A stretch of DNA of 64,000 bases, from NCBI RefSeq assembly GCF_001513975.1, contig NZ_KQ947984.1, positions 1,057,338-1,121,337 on the forward strand. Direction: 5' to 3'. The notes under the pieces are model-generated. The model saw only the letters and a program-made list of their open reading frames with translations, made no database searches and had not been told where the DNA came from. Shown here one piece after another: positions 34,538 through 43,987 of the stretch; position 1 is the first letter of the stretch; each line of letters starts with the position of its first letter. Both the position numbers and the translations under genes were made by a program. The DNA is from Streptomyces curacoi. GTDB taxonomy: Bacteria > Actinomycetota > Actinomycetes > Streptomycetales > Streptomycetaceae.

Positions 34538-35965
34538 TCAGCGCGGGAACCGGTCGCCGAGGTGGGCGCCGCTCGGGACGGTGCCGAGGGCACGGGGGCC
34601 GAAGGCGAAGGAGCCCTTGGCCGTGACGCCGCCGGAGCCGGACCGGAACACCCACACGGCACCGGCACTCGTGTCCTCCTGGACCGCCGCCGCGACCGGC
34701 TCGGCCCGGCCGTCGCCGTTGCCGTCGACCACGTCGAGGTTGCTGCCGAAGAAGTCCTGGGTCTCGGCGGTGCCGGGCACGTCGGCGCTGTTCTGGCTGA
34801 AGACCTTGGTCCCGGCACCCGTCGGCCCGCCGGGTCCGCCGGGTACGACGGCGAAGGTGCCGGCGAAGTGCAGTCCGCCGAAGTCCTCACGGGGGATCCC
34901 GGCGAGCAGGTCGCCGTACCCGTCGCCGTCGACGTCCCCGATCGCCAGCGAGGAGCCGAAGTCGTCGGTCCTCTCCTGCACGCCCGGCACTCCGGGGGTG
35001 TCCTGGGTGATCACCTGGGGCGTCGCGGCGGCCGGGCCGCCGGTGGTGCCGTAGACGATCCTGAGGGCGTAACCGCCCATGACGAGGTCGGCGCGGCCGT
35101 CGCCGTTGAGGTCGCCGAGGGCCAGGGTGGCGTCGTGCGGGTCGATCCGCTCGCCCTGCGCGTCCTTGATCAGGACGGGCGGCAACAGACCGTCGCGGCT
35201 GCCGCGCACGTAGTTGAGGTAGTAGCCGTACTCGTGGTTGTCGTCCCAGTCGTACGCACGGGACATGCTGACGAGATCGGTGATGCCGTCCCCGTCCACA
35301 TCTCCGGCCACCACGTCGAGGAGCATCATGTCCCCGTCGACGAGCTGGACGTCGCCGGTCGAGGCGGGCACGACATCCCGCCCGAAGGGACCGAACCGCA
35401 CGGGACCGGCCCCCCTCAGGTCCTGGTGCCCGTCACCGTTGAAGTCACCGGCCAGGACGTCTCCGGCCTGATACGACTGGCTGCCGTGGGCGGGCATCAC
35501 GTTGCCGGAGGCGAAACCGCCGGACCCGCCCCACAACACCGTGTGGTTGCCGTGCCGTGCGTTGCCGCCCTGCACCCACTGCTCGCCGGAGGCCTCGACG
35601 AGCAGATCGGTGAACCCGTCCCCGTCCAGATCGGCCGCGGTGAGCCCGGACCCGAAGTGATCGCTCGCCTCCGGAGTCCCCGGCACACCGGCAAAGGCCT
35701 GCGAGTACACCTTCTTGGAGACGGTGTTCAGCCCGCGCGGGCCCCCGTACAGCACGGCGACATAGCCGGCCTGGTACTTGCCGTCCACGGTGGCATCGGG
35801 TGCGGCGACGGCGAGATCCTCGTATCCGTCACCGTTGAAGTCCTGCCGCACGCCGGCCGCGGCGGCCTGGGCGTGCCCGCTCGGCACCACGCCCACACTC
35901 GCGGCGGCCAGAGCGACGGCGACCACAACCGTGCGCCGCATCCTGCGCGAAACAGCCTCGACCAC
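34538..35965 (-). CDS. secreted FG-GAP repeat protein 3
   Basis: A 475-residue paralog, first of the three in transcription order. Its signal peptide RRMRRTVVVAVALAAASVGVV ends near GHAQA. FG-GAP blades run from DFNGDGYEDLAVAAPDA to DGNGDGRAEPVAAAVQED. I chose GTG 35965 (GGAG 5 bases upstream); an ATG 8 codons downstream at 35941 is the alternative. The C-terminal GSFAFGPRALGTVPSGAHLG is shared with paralog 2, so these two are closest to each other. Confidence 0.85.
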   Translation of the reverse strand: MVEAVSRRMRRTVVVAVALAAASVGVVPSGHAQAAAAGVRQDFNGDGYEDLAVAAPDATVDGKYQAGYVAVLYGGPRGLNTVSKKVYSQAFAGVPGTPEASDHFGSGLTAADLDGDGFTDLLVEASGEQWVQGGNARHGNHTVLWGGSGGFASGNVMPAHGSQSYQAGDVLAGDFNGDGHQDLRGAGPVRFGPFGRDVVPASTGDVQLVDGDMMLLDVVAGDVDGDGITDLVSMSRAYDWDDNHEYGYYLNYVRGSRDGLLPPVLIKDAQGERIDPHDATLALGDLNGDGRADLVMGGYALRIVYGTTGGPAAATPQVITQDTPGVPGVQERTDDFGSSLAIGDVDGDGYGDLLAGIPREDFGGLHFAGTFAVVPGGPGGPTGAGTKVFSQNSADVPGTAETQDFFGSNLDVVDGNGDGRAEPVAAAVQEDTSAGAVWVFRSGSGGVTAKGSFAFGPRALGTVPSGAHLGDRFPR

Positions 35966-36100
35966 GTCGACTCCGGGAATCTCAAGGGCAGTTGACCGCG
36001 GAGAGGGTGCAAGATCCTCATCCACGCGCCCAGTACGACTCACCGTGAGGCGAAGGGGTTGCCCTGAGATACGGCGCGAATTTTCCCGGCGTCAACCATT

Positions 36101-36190
36101 TCGGCCCGTCCGGCGACGGGGGACGAGGCCCGTTCGGGGACGAAGCGGGGGTCTGGGGACCGTCTGGGGACCACAACCCCCAGACGACGG
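36101..36190. repeat. dispersed intergenic repeat, copy between obg and FG-GAP genes
   Basis: GGCCCGTCCGGCGACGGGGGACGAGGCC followed by CGAAGCGGGGGTCTGGGGAC. It is a diverged copy of the 13674-13810 element, with the hairpin GTCTGGGG/CCCCAGAC at 36162-36185. It sits 3' of obg and may serve as its terminator. Confidence 0.65.
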
Positions 36191-36227
36191 CTACGACAAC
36201 GCCGGACGCCGCTCGGGCCCGTCTTCC

Positions 36228-37673
36228 CTAGAACGGCTCGAAGTCGTCGAACTCCCGCACCGCTTCATCCCGCTCGGCCTGCCGGTCACGCCTGCGCTGC
36301 GCGGCCGGTCGCGGCGCGTCGAAGCGGTGGTCCTCGCCCCGGCGCCCGAGCATCTCCGCCCCGGCCATCACCGACGGCTCCCAGTCGAAGACGACCGCGT
36401 TCTCCTCGGGTCCGATGGCGACGCCGTCCCCGGACCGGGCCCCGGCCTTCATCAACTCCTCTTCCACACCGAGGCGGTTGAGCCGGTCGGCGAGGTAGCC
36501 GACGGCCTCGTCGTTGTTGAAGTCGGTCTGCCGCACCCAGCGCTCGGGCTTCTCGCCGCGCACCCGGAACAGCGGCTCCCCGCCGACGTCCTCGCGCGTC
36601 ACGGTGAAGCCCGCGTCGTCGACGGCCTTCGGCCGGATCACGATCCGCGTCGCCTCTTCCTTCGGCTTCGCGGCCCGCGCCCTGGCCACCAGGTCGGCCA
36701 GCGCGAAGGACAGCTCCTTCAGCCCGGTGTGCGCCACCGCCGACACCTCGAAGACCCGGTATCCACGGGCCTCCAGATCCGGCCGCACCATCTCGGCGAG
36801 GTCCTTGCCGTCCGGTACGTCGATCTTGTTCAGGACCACCAGCCGCGGACGGTTGTCCAGCCCGCCGTACTCCCGCAGCTCCGCCTCGATGACGTCCAGG
36901 TCGGAGACCGGGTCACGGTCGGACTCCAGCGTCGCGGTGTCCAGTACGTGCACGAGCACACTGCACCGCTCGACGTGCCGCAGGAACTCCAGGCCCAGGC
37001 CCTTGCCCTGGCTGGCGCCCGGGATGAGCCCCGGCACGTCGGCGATGGTGTAGACGGTCGAACCGGCGGTCACCACACCGAGGTTGGGCACGAGGGTCGT
37101 GAAGGGGTAGTCGGCGATCTTCGGCTTGGCGGCGCTCAGCACCGAGATCAGCGAGGACTTGCCCGCGCTCGGGTATCCGACCAGCGCGACGTCGGCGACC
37201 GTCTTCAGCTCCAGGACGATGTCCCGGACGTCCCCCGGCTCACCGAGCAGCGCGAACCCCGGCGCCTTGCGCCGCGCCGACGCCAGCGCGGCGTTCCCGA
37301 GCCCGCCCCGGCCGCCCTGCGCGGCGACGAACGACGTGCCGTGCCCGACCAGGTCGGCGAGCACATTGCCGGCCCTGTCGAGCACGACGGTGCCGTCCGG
37401 CACGGCGAGGACCAGGTCCTGCCCGTCCTTACCGGACCGGTTGCCGCCCTCGCCCGGCTTGCCGTTGGTGGCCTTGCGGTGCGGGGAGTGGTGGTAGTCG
37501 AGCAGGGTCGTGACCGACTGGTCGACGGTGAGGATCACGTCCCCGCCCCGCCCGCCGTTGCCGCCGTCGGGCCCGCCGAGCGGCTTGAACTTCTCACGGT
37601 GGACGGAGGCACAGCCGTGGCCTCCGTTACCCGCGGCGACGTGCAGCTCGACGCGGTCCACGAAGGTGGTCAT
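36228..37673 (-). CDS. obgE: Obg/CgtA GTPase
   Basis: A 481-residue Obg GTPase, involved in 50S assembly and, in Streptomyces, development. The Obg glycine-rich fold (about 1-158, [16 protein letters not shown]) precedes the G domain with GYPSAGKSS (166-174), switch region [15 protein letters not shown] and [10 protein letters not shown]-terminal OCT domain (about 345-430) and an acidic tail follow. ATG start with GGAGG 10 bases upstream. It is the last gene of rplU-rpmA-obg. Confidence 0.97.
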   Translation of the reverse strand: MTTFVDRVELHVAAGNGGHGCASVHREKFKPLGGPDGGNGGRGGDVILTVDQSVTTLLDYHHSPHRKATNGKPGEGGNRSGKDGQDLVLAVPDGTVVLDRAGNVLADLVGHGTSFVAAQGGRGGLGNAALASARRKAPGFALLGEPGDVRDIVLELKTVADVALVGYPSAGKSSLISVLSAAKPKIADYPFTTLVPNLGVVTAGSTVYTIADVPGLIPGASQGKGLGLEFLRHVERCSVLVHVLDTATLESDRDPVSDLDVIEAELREYGGLDNRPRLVVLNKIDVPDGKDLAEMVRPDLEARGYRVFEVSAVAHTGLKELSFALADLVARARAAKPKEEATRIVIRPKAVDDAGFTVTREDVGGEPLFRVRGEKPERWVRQTDFNNDEAVGYLADRLNRLGVEEELMKAGARSGDGVAIGPEENAVVFDWEPSVMAGAEMLGRRGEDHRFDAPRPAAQRRRDRQAERDEAVREFDDFEPF

Positions 37674-37701
37674 GGTTCAGTGCCTCCAGAAAACGTACGA
37701 A

Positions 37702-37741
37702 TGTCTTTGGTCCAACAAGCGTGTCTTTGCTCTAACAAGCG
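37702..37741 (-). repeat. 20-bp direct repeat upstream of obg
   Basis: TGTCTTTGGTCCAACAAGCG (37702-37721) is directly followed by TGTCTTTGCTCTAACAAGCG (37722-37741), with two mismatches. The spacing of two helical turns in an AT-rich patch suggests a regulator-binding site or duplicated promoter element for obg. Confidence 0.6.
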
Positions 37742-37744
37742 AAA

Positions 37745-37782
37745 GGCGGACCCGCCTTCCCGACCGGGAAGTGAGGTCCGCC
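37745..37782 (-). terminator. stem-loop between rpmA and obg
   Basis: GGCGGACC/GGTCCGCC (8 bp) encloses CTTCCCGACCGGGAAG, itself a hairpin. It lies 26 bases after the rpmA stop and is probably a partial terminator tuning ribosomal protein versus obg expression. Confidence 0.55.
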
Positions 37783-37808
37783 TCGCGAAAGTCGAACGAA
37801 ACGCTCGG

Positions 37809-38063
37809 TCAGGCGACCGGGACGACGTTCACGACCTTGCGGCCGCGGCTGGTGCCGAACTGCACCGCACCGGCCTGCAGCGCGAACAGCGTGTCGTCGC
37901 CGCCACGGCCGACGCCGGCGCCCGGGTGGAAGTGGGTGCCACGCTGGCGGACCAGGATCTCACCCGCGTTGACGACCTGACCGCCGAAGCGCTTCACGCC
38001 GAGCCGCTGGGCGTTCGAGTCGCGACCGTTCCGGGTGGACGATGCGCCCTTCTTGTGTGCCAT
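37809..38063 (-). CDS. rpmA: 50S ribosomal protein L27
   Basis: An 84-residue bL27. [20 protein letters not shown] is the canonical start and reaches the peptidyl-transferase centre; the RFGGQ and GTHFHPG signatures are present. There is no cleaved N-terminal extension of the Firmicutes type. It begins 14 bases after rplU and is followed by obg. Confidence 0.98.
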   Translation of the reverse strand: MAHKKGASSTRNGRDSNAQRLGVKRFGGQVVNAGEILVRQRGTHFHPGAGVGRGGDDTLFALQAGAVQFGTSRGRKVVNVVPVA

Positions 38064-38077
38064 CTGTTCTCAGTCCC

Positions 38078-38398
38078 TTACTTCGCAGCCGTGGGGATCT
38101 CAGTGACCTTGATCGCCGTGTACTGCTGGCGGTGGCCCTGACGACGACGGTAGCCGGTCTTGTTCTTGTAGCGCAGAATGTCGATCTTCTGGCCCTTGTG
38201 GTGGTCCACGACCTCAGCCTGGACCTTGATGCCGGCCAGCACCCACGGGTCGCTGGTCACGGAGTCGCCGTCGACAACGAGCAGGGTCGAGAGCTCGACC
38301 GTGTCGCCAACCTTGGCAGTGGAAATCTTGTCAACCTCAACGATGTCACCGACAGCAACCTTGTGCTGGCGGCCACCGCTGCGCACGATGGCGTACAC
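38078..38398 (-). CDS. rplU: 50S ribosomal protein L21
   Basis: A 106-residue bL21 with the start [18 protein letters not shown] and the conserved C-terminal [19 protein letters not shown]. The GTG at 38398 is the family start (YAIV...), with a purine-rich GAGAG upstream. The frame continues 49 codons further into the 5' leader, which is not coding. First gene of the rplU-rpmA-obg operon. Confidence 0.97.
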   Translation of the reverse strand: MYAIVRSGGRQHKVAVGDIVEVDKISTAKVGDTVELSTLLVVDGDSVTSDPWVLAGIKVQAEVVDHHKGQKIDILRYKNKTGYRRRQGHRQQYTAIKVTEIPTAAK

Positions 38399-38516
38399 GC
38401 GGATCTCACTCTCTCGCTCGGGAACGGCACCCCCGCAGTCCAGCCGCCCGGCACGCGGGCGGCCTCTCCGGAACACCCTGTGCTCCGAAGGAAGAGGTTT
38501 ACGGGGATGTGGCGCG

Positions 38517-38545
38517 CCTATATCCACGGACACGCCGACGGTCAA
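38517..38545 (-). promoter_or_regulatory. promoter of rplU-rpmA-obg
   Basis: -35 TTGACC (38540-38545) and -10 TATAGG (38517-38522), spacing 17, a near-consensus vegetative promoter. The 5' leader would be about 110 bases and is GC-rich with inverted repeats (CCGCCCG/CGGGCGG near 38445-38465). Confidence 0.7.
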
Positions 38546-38589
38546 GGTTACGGGGCCGTGGCCGAGGGGGTCAAACCGGGCCGGGCCCC

Positions 38590-38632
38590 AGCGGTGTGCG
38601 GCCGATCACGTGGACCGACCGCACACCTCGCT
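38590..38632 (-). terminator. terminator behind rne
   Basis: GGTGTGCGG and CCGCACACC form a strong stem, extended by GCG/CGC pairs, just after the rne stop. It separates rne from the rplU promoter. Confidence 0.6.
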
Positions 38633-38634
38633 GG

Positions 38635-41600
38635 TCAGCTCTCGTCGGTGGCGGCCGAGACCGTGGTCTTCTTCGCCGTCGACTTGGCCACGGCCGTCTT
38701 GGCGGTCTTCGCCGCCTTCTTGGCCGTCACCTTCTTGGCGGCCGTCTTCTTGGCCGCGGTCTTCTTGGTGGCGGCCTTCTTCGCCGTGGCCTTCTTGGCC
38801 GTCTTACGGGCCGTCTTCTTGGCCGGAGCCGCCTCCTCGGCGCCCTCCTCCGCGGCCGGGGCCTGCGCCGCCTCGGGCTCGGCCTGCGCCTCCGCCGCGG
38901 GGACGACCACGACGGCCGCCTCCGCGGGCGCGGTCGGCGCGGTGGCCTTGCGCACGGCACGGCGCCGCGGGCGGGCCGGAGCGGCGCTCTCGGCGACCGC
39001 CTCGGCCGGAGCCTCTTCGGCCTGCTCCGCCGGGGTCCCGGCCGGGGCCTCGGCCACCTGCTCGGGCGCCGGGGACGCCGCCTCGCCGACCGTCACCACG
39101 GCGGCCTCGGCCCCCGCGGGCGACCCGGCGGGCGCGGACACCTTGCGGGTCGCGCGACGCCGCGTACGGCCCTTGGGCGCGGGCTCCTCGGCGGCCGGCG
39201 CCTCCGGGGCCGGAGCCTCGGGCGCGGGGGCCTCGACGACCGCGTCCTCCACGGCCGCCGGCTCGGCCTTCGCCTCGGCGGCCGACTCCGGCTGCACCGG
39301 GCGCGCGACCTCCTCCTCGACGGTCACGTCCTGCGCCGTGGGAACGGCCTCGCTCTTCCTGGGCGCACCGGCCGGGGCCGACACCCGCCGGCCGCCACGG
39401 CGCCGCGAACGACCGCCGCGCGCGACCGCGGCCTCGGCCTCGGCGACGCTGCTGTACAGCTCCTCGTCGGGCGCGAAGGCGGGCTCGGGCAGCGCGACCG
39501 GCTCGGCGACCTCCGCGACGACCTCGGCCTCCGCCTCCGCCTCCGCCTCCTCCTCGGCCGTCTCCACCGGCTCGGCGGCGACCGTGGCCTCGTGCACCTG
39601 CTCGGGACCGGCACCGGCACGCGCGCGCTTCTTGCGCTTGCCGCCGCCACCGACGGCCGTCGGCTGCTCCATGTGCACGATGACACCGCGGCCGTTGCAG
39701 TGGACGCAGGTCTCGGAGAAGGACTCCAGCAGGCCCTGTCCGACCCGCTTGCGGGTCATCTGCACGAGCCCCAGCGAGGTCACCTCGGCCACCTGGTGCT
39801 TCGTACGGTCCCGGCCCAGGCACTCCAGCAGACGCCGCAGCACCAGGTCCCGGTTGGACTCCAGGACCATGTCGATGAAGTCGATGACGATGATGCCGCC
39901 GAGGTCGCGCAGCCGCAGCTGGCGGACGATCTCCTCGGCCGCCTCCAGGTTGTTCCTGGTGACCGTCTCTTCGAGGTTGCCGCCCTGACCGGTGAACTTG
40001 CCGGTGTTGACGTCGATGACGACCATCGCCTCGGTCCGGTCGATCACCAGCGAACCGCCGCTGGGCAGCCAGACCTTGCGGTCCAGCGCCTTGGCGAGCT
40101 GCTCGTCGATCCGGTACGTGGCGAAGACGTCGACCTCGCTGGTCCACTTCTGCAACCGCTCGGCGAGGTCCGGCGCGACGTGCGAGACATAGCCGTGGAC
40201 GGTCTGCCAGGCCTCGTCACCGCTGACGATGACCTTGGAGAAGTCCTCGTTGAAGATGTCCCGGACGACCCGGACGGTCATGTCCGGCTCGCCGTACAGC
40301 AGCGTCGGGGCGTTGCCGTTCTTGGACTTCTTCTGGATGTCCTCCCACTGCGCCTGCAGCCGCTCGACGTCCCGGCGCAGCTCGTCCTCGCTCGCGCCCT
40401 CGGCGGCGGTACGCACGATGACGCCCGCGTCCTCGGGGACGATCTTCTTGAGGATGGTCTTCAGCCGGGCCCGCTCGGTGTCGGGCAGCTTGCGGCTGAT
40501 GCCGGTCATGGAGCCCTCGGGGACGTACACGAGGTAACGGCCCGGCAGGGAGACCTGGCTGGTCAGACGGGCGCCCTTGTGCCCGATCGGGTCCTTGGTG
40601 ACCTGGACGAGGACCGACTGGCCCGACTTCAGGGCGGACTCGATGCGGCGCGGGCCGTTGGCCATGCCCAGCGCCTCGAAGTTGACCTCACCGGCGTACA
40701 GGACGGCGTTGCGGCCCTTGCCGATGTCGATGAAGGCGGCCTCCATCGACGGCAGCACGTTCTGGACCTTGCCCAGGTAGACGTTGCCGACGTACGAGGT
40801 CGACTGCTCCTTGTTGACGTAGTGCTCGACGAGCACGTTGTCCTCGAGGACGCCGATCTGCGTACGGTCGCCGTGCTGCCGGACGACCATCACGCGCTCG
40901 ACGGCCTCGCGGCGGGCGAGGAACTCGGCCTCGGTGATGATCGGAACGCGCCGACGGCCCTGCTCACGGCCTTCCCGGCGGCGCTGCTTCTTGGCCTCCA
41001 GGCGCGTGGAGCCCTTGATGGACTGCACCTCGTCGGACGGCTCGGCACCCTTTTCCCGCAGGGGACGGGGCTCGCGGACCTTGACGACGGTGCGCTCGGG
41101 GTCGCCCTCGCCGGGCTCGGTGTCGACGGTGGTGTCACCGGCGCGACGGCGACGGCGACGGCGGCGACGGCTGGTGGAGGTGGAGACGCCACCCTCCTCG
41201 CGGGCCTCGTCGGCGTCCTCTTCCTCCTGCTCGGCCGTGTCCTCGGCGTCCTGCTCGGCCTGCGCGGCGGCGAGTTCCTCGGCCTCGGCGTCCGCGGACT
41301 CACCGGCCTCGGCATCGGCGGCCTCACCACGACGGCGGCGACGGCCACCGCGCCGGCGACGCCGACGCGACCCGGTCTCCTCGGTCTCCTCGCCCTCGAC
41401 GACGTCCTCGGCGGCCTCTTCGGCTTCCTCTTCCTCGGTCTCGTCCTCGGCGGCGGCCTCGACGGTCTGGGCCTCGGCCTCCTCGCCGTAGGCACCGCCA
41501 CGGCGCCGACGACGCCGACGCGGGGTCTCGGGCTGCTCCTCCGGGAACTCCTCGACGTCCTCGGCCTCCGCCTCGGCGGCAGCCTCGGCAGCGGCCCGCT

Positions 41601-42894
41601 CGGGCGTCTGGAACTTCGGCTCGGTGAACACGGGCGCCTGGAACACGGCCACGGCGGGGCGCGCCGGCCGCGGTGCCTCGGCCGCCTCGGAGGCGGCGGG
41701 CTGTGCGGGCTCGGCGAACCCGGTGGCGGCCCGCCGGGCGACACGACGGCGACGGCGCGGGGCCGCTTCCTCAGCGGGCTCGGCGGGCTGGGCGGACTCG
41801 GCGGCGGGTGCCTCGGCGGGCACGCCGGTCCCGGTCACCGCGGCGGTCTCGACCTCGATGCCCGGGGTCACGGGGGTCTCCGCGGTCACCGGCGTCTCGG
41901 CCGGCGCGGGAGCCTCGGCAGCCGCGGGGGCCTCATCGGCGGCGGGCGCGGTCACACGGCGCGTGGCACGCCGACGGGTACGGCGCGGAGCGGCCTCCTC
42001 GGCGGCCTCGCCGGACTCGGCAGCCGCGACAGGCGCTGCTGCCTCAGCGGGCGCTGCCGCCTCGACCGAGGCCTCAGCGGCAACAGGGGCCTCGTCGGTC
42101 TCGGCAGCGGCAGGAGCAGCGGCAGGCGCGGCCACGCGACGCGTAGCACGCCGACGCGTACGGCGCGGAGCCGCCTCCTCGGCGGCCTCGGCGGCCTCGG
42201 CAGGCGCGGCGCTGTCAGCGGCGGCAGGCACCTCGGCGGCGGCAGGGCTCTCGGCTGGCGCACCAGCGGCACCGGAGACGACGGTCTCCGCGGTCTCCAC
42301 CGCCTCCGTCGGCGCCGGAGCACCGGCAGGCGCCGACACCCGACGGGTCGCACGCCGACGCGTACGGGGCGGCGCCGCTTCCTCGGTCACCGCAGCGGCC
42401 GGCGCCTCGGCGGCAGCCGGGCTCTCCTTCTCGGCGACCGGCGCGGCGGCCGTCACCGGCACCACGGTCTCGGCGGCCTCGGCAGCCGTCGGCGACGCAG
42501 TCGGCGCGGACGCGCGACGCACCACGCGCCGACGCGGACGACCGGCGGGTGCGGCCTCCTCGGCGGGCTTCTCGGCAGCCTCTCCGGTCTCGGCAGCCGC
42601 TGCGGCTTCCGAGGACCCTGCTGCCTCTTCCGTCCCCTCAGCCTCAGCAGTCACCTCGGCCTCGACGGCCTCGATGTTCTCCTCGGGCTTCTCGGCCTCC
42701 GCGCTCTGCGCTGCCGCATCGGCGGGGTCGGCGACCGGTATGGCCGGCTCGACCACCTCTGCGGACTGCGGCTCGGCGGCAGCCGTCGGCGGTCCCGCCG
42801 GGCGGGACGCGGCACGGCGCCGCCGACGCGGCGGCAGGGTGTCGCTGGGGGTGTTCAGTTCGGAACCCTCATTGGGTTCGGTCGGCTCGAGCAT
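38635..42894 (-). CDS. rne: ribonuclease E/G with long disordered arms
   Basis: A 1,419-residue RNase E/G family endonuclease (degradosome-type mRNA and rRNA processing). The catalytic core is at about 650-1085: an S1 domain (YVGNVYLGKVQNVLPSMEAA), DNase-I-like metal residues in VVIDVNTGKF and VIDFIDMV, and the zinc-link CVHCNGRG. It is flanked by low-complexity Ala/Glu/Pro arms of about 650 and 335 residues. The arms repeat an Arg-rich motif of the type TRRRATRRVSAP five or so times on the N side and three on the C side. The C-terminus is Lys/Ala-rich and histone-H1-like (KKTAAKKTAAKK). ATG 42894 (MLEPTEP) with GGGAGAAA upstream. It is large for the family but of the Streptomyces RNase ES type. 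Confidence 0.93.
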   Translation of the reverse strand: MLEPTEPNEGSELNTPSDTLPPRRRRRAASRPAGPPTAAAEPQSAEVVEPAIPVADPADAAAQSAEAEKPEENIEAVEAEVTAEAEGTEEAAGSSEAAAAAETGEAAEKPAEEAAPAGRPRRRVVRRASAPTASPTAAEAAETVVPVTAAAPVAEKESPAAAEAPAAAVTEEAAPPRTRRRATRRVSAPAGAPAPTEAVETAETVVSGAAGAPAESPAAAEVPAAADSAAPAEAAEAAEEAAPRRTRRRATRRVAAPAAAPAAAETDEAPVAAEASVEAAAPAEAAAPVAAAESGEAAEEAAPRRTRRRATRRVTAPAADEAPAAAEAPAPAETPVTAETPVTPGIEVETAAVTGTGVPAEAPAAESAQPAEPAEEAAPRRRRRVARRAATGFAEPAQPAASEAAEAPRPARPAVAVFQAPVFTEPKFQTPERAAAEAAAEAEAEDVEEFPEEQPETPRRRRRRRGGAYGEEAEAQTVEAAAEDETEEEEAEEAAEDVVEGEETEETGSRRRRRRGGRRRRRGEAADAEAGESADAEAEELAAAQAEQDAEDTAEQEEEDADEAREEGGVSTSTSRRRRRRRRRAGDTTVDTEPGEGDPERTVVKVREPRPLREKGAEPSDEVQSIKGSTRLEAKKQRRREGREQGRRRVPIITEAEFLARREAVERVMVVRQHGDRTQIGVLEDNVLVEHYVNKEQSTSYVGNVYLGKVQNVLPSMEAAFIDIGKGRNAVLYAGEVNFEALGMANGPRRIESALKSGQSVLVQVTKDPIGHKGARLTSQVSLPGRYLVYVPEGSMTGISRKLPDTERARLKTILKKIVPEDAGVIVRTAAEGASEDELRRDVERLQAQWEDIQKKSKNGNAPTLLYGEPDMTVRVVRDIFNEDFSKVIVSGDEAWQTVHGYVSHVAPDLAERLQKWTSEVDVFATYRIDEQLAKALDRKVWLPSGGSLVIDRTEAMVVIDVNTGKFTGQGGNLEETVTRNNLEAAEEIVRQLRLRDLGGIIVIDFIDMVLESNRDLVLRRLLECLGRDRTKHQVAEVTSLGLVQMTRKRVGQGLLESFSETCVHCNGRGVIVHMEQPTAVGGGGKRKKRARAGAGPEQVHEATVAAEPVETAEEEAEAEAEAEVVAEVAEPVALPEPAFAPDEELYSSVAEAEAAVARGGRSRRRGGRRVSAPAGAPRKSEAVPTAQDVTVEEEVARPVQPESAAEAKAEPAAVEDAVVEAPAPEAPAPEAPAAEEPAPKGRTRRRATRKVSAPAGSPAGAEAAVVTVGEAASPAPEQVAEAPAGTPAEQAEEAPAEAVAESAAPARPRRRAVRKATAPTAPAEAAVVVVPAAEAQAEPEAAQAPAAEEGAEEAAPAKKTARKTAKKATAKKAATKKTAAKKTAAKKVTAKKAAKTAKTAVAKSTAKKTTVSAATDES

Positions 42895-43156
42895 GCGGGC
42901 GTTTCTCCCGTCAGGCTCCCGGGCGCCGCGCCTGGTCCGGCGATGTGCCGGTGACGTCCGCGGCTCGCGCATTGCGCGACTGCCGCCGTCCGGGGCGCGG
43001 GCGCCGCACGGGAGCTCTCTGTGTCCTGTCTCGCCGGTTCCGTACGCCTCATGCGTACGGCCTGGCGAAAGTCTTCTGGTCGGTGCGCTGCCCGACCCAG
43101 GTGGCTCCCGAGTACGAGGGCGGCGCTTCGACGACCGTCCCTACGCGGGACCTTCC

Positions 43157-43939
43157 TTACACCGGCGCCTTCGCGGCGGCAGCGGTCTCGGCCGTGGGTG
43201 GGGCCGTCGCTGCCTCGCGGTCGGGCGCGAGCGGGTCGGTCACCGTGCCGGTCTCCTCATCCAACAGCCCCTGCGCCAGCCTGGTCACCGCTGCGGGGAC
43301 CGGCGGCGCCAGGTCGGCCACGGCGCGGAGACCGGACAGGACGTCGTCGGGTCGTACGGCAGGCGTCACGTGCCGAACAACCAGCCGCAGTATCGCACAG
43401 GGCTGGTCGGTCGGCCTATCAGCCTGCGAACTGTGCGTTTCTGTTCCGTTGCTGCTTTCCAGGTGGACGACCGCCGGGCGGGCGTCGAAAGTGCGCACGC
43501 CGTTCTTGGTCATGCGCTGGACCTCGACGGTCTCGGCGGCGTTGAAGGCCGCGACCGCGCGCTCGGCTTCGGCCGGGTCCACGCCGTCGAGCCGCAGCTC
43601 CCAGACGGACGCCGCGAGCCGGTCGGCGAGCCCGGAGGTCCGGGCCTCGACCGCCTCGATGACGTCGAGCCCGGCGGGCAGCGACTCGTCGAGGAGCACT
43701 CTGAGCTGTTCGGGATCGCGCGCCTCGGTGAGCGCGATCTCCAGGTACTCCGCCTCACTGCCCGTGCCGGTGGGTGCGGCATTGGCGTACGACACCTTCG
43801 GATGCGGTGTGAACCCCGCCGAGTACGCCATCGGCACCTCGGCGCGGCGCAGCGCACGCTCGAAGGCGCGCTGGAAGTCACGGTGGCTGGTGAACCGGAG
43901 GCGGCCGCGCTTGGTGTAGCGCAGTCGGATGCGCTGCAC
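43157..43939 (-). CDS. TIGR03936/DUF2344 radical-SAM-linked protein
   Basis: A 260-residue protein that in other bacteria is encoded beside, or fused to, the B12-type radical SAM protein present here at 46886-48859. Signatures are RLRYTKRGRLRFTSHRDFQR, PMAYSAGFTPHPKVSYA and AEYLEIAL. The C-terminal 50 residues are Ala/Pro-rich. GTG 43939 has no Shine-Dalgarno. The only other in-frame option after the preceding stop is a CTG at 43984 with GAAGGA upstream, adding LGKRQPEGPPPAPA. Role unknown; RNA or tRNA modification has been suggested by association with rne/rng. Confidence 0.82.
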   Translation of the reverse strand: MQRIRLRYTKRGRLRFTSHRDFQRAFERALRRAEVPMAYSAGFTPHPKVSYANAAPTGTGSEAEYLEIALTEARDPEQLRVLLDESLPAGLDVIEAVEARTSGLADRLAASVWELRLDGVDPAEAERAVAAFNAAETVEVQRMTKNGVRTFDARPAVVHLESSNGTETHSSQADRPTDQPCAILRLVVRHVTPAVRPDDVLSGLRAVADLAPPVPAAVTRLAQGLLDEETGTVTDPLAPDREAATAPPTAETAAAAKAPV

Positions 43940-43987
43940 CGCGGGTGCGGGCGGCGGGCCTTCGGGCTGTCGCTTGCCCAGTGTCGT

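Noticed and set aside
19406..36000. The accessory locus as a recently integrated genomic island
   Set aside because: No integrase, tRNA border or direct repeats were seen, and GC and codon use match the neighbours except for the short AT-rich promoter patch at 19290-19405.
38399..38545. 49-residue N-terminal extension of L21
   Set aside because: It overlaps the rplU promoter, and L21 starts at the conserved YAIV segment.
38509..42954. 1,481-codon open frame on the plus strand opposite rne
   Set aside because: It is the mirror of the Ala/Glu/Arg/Pro repeats of RNase E. High GC removes stop codons on the opposite strand; the product is low-complexity Gly/Arg/Leu without any domain.
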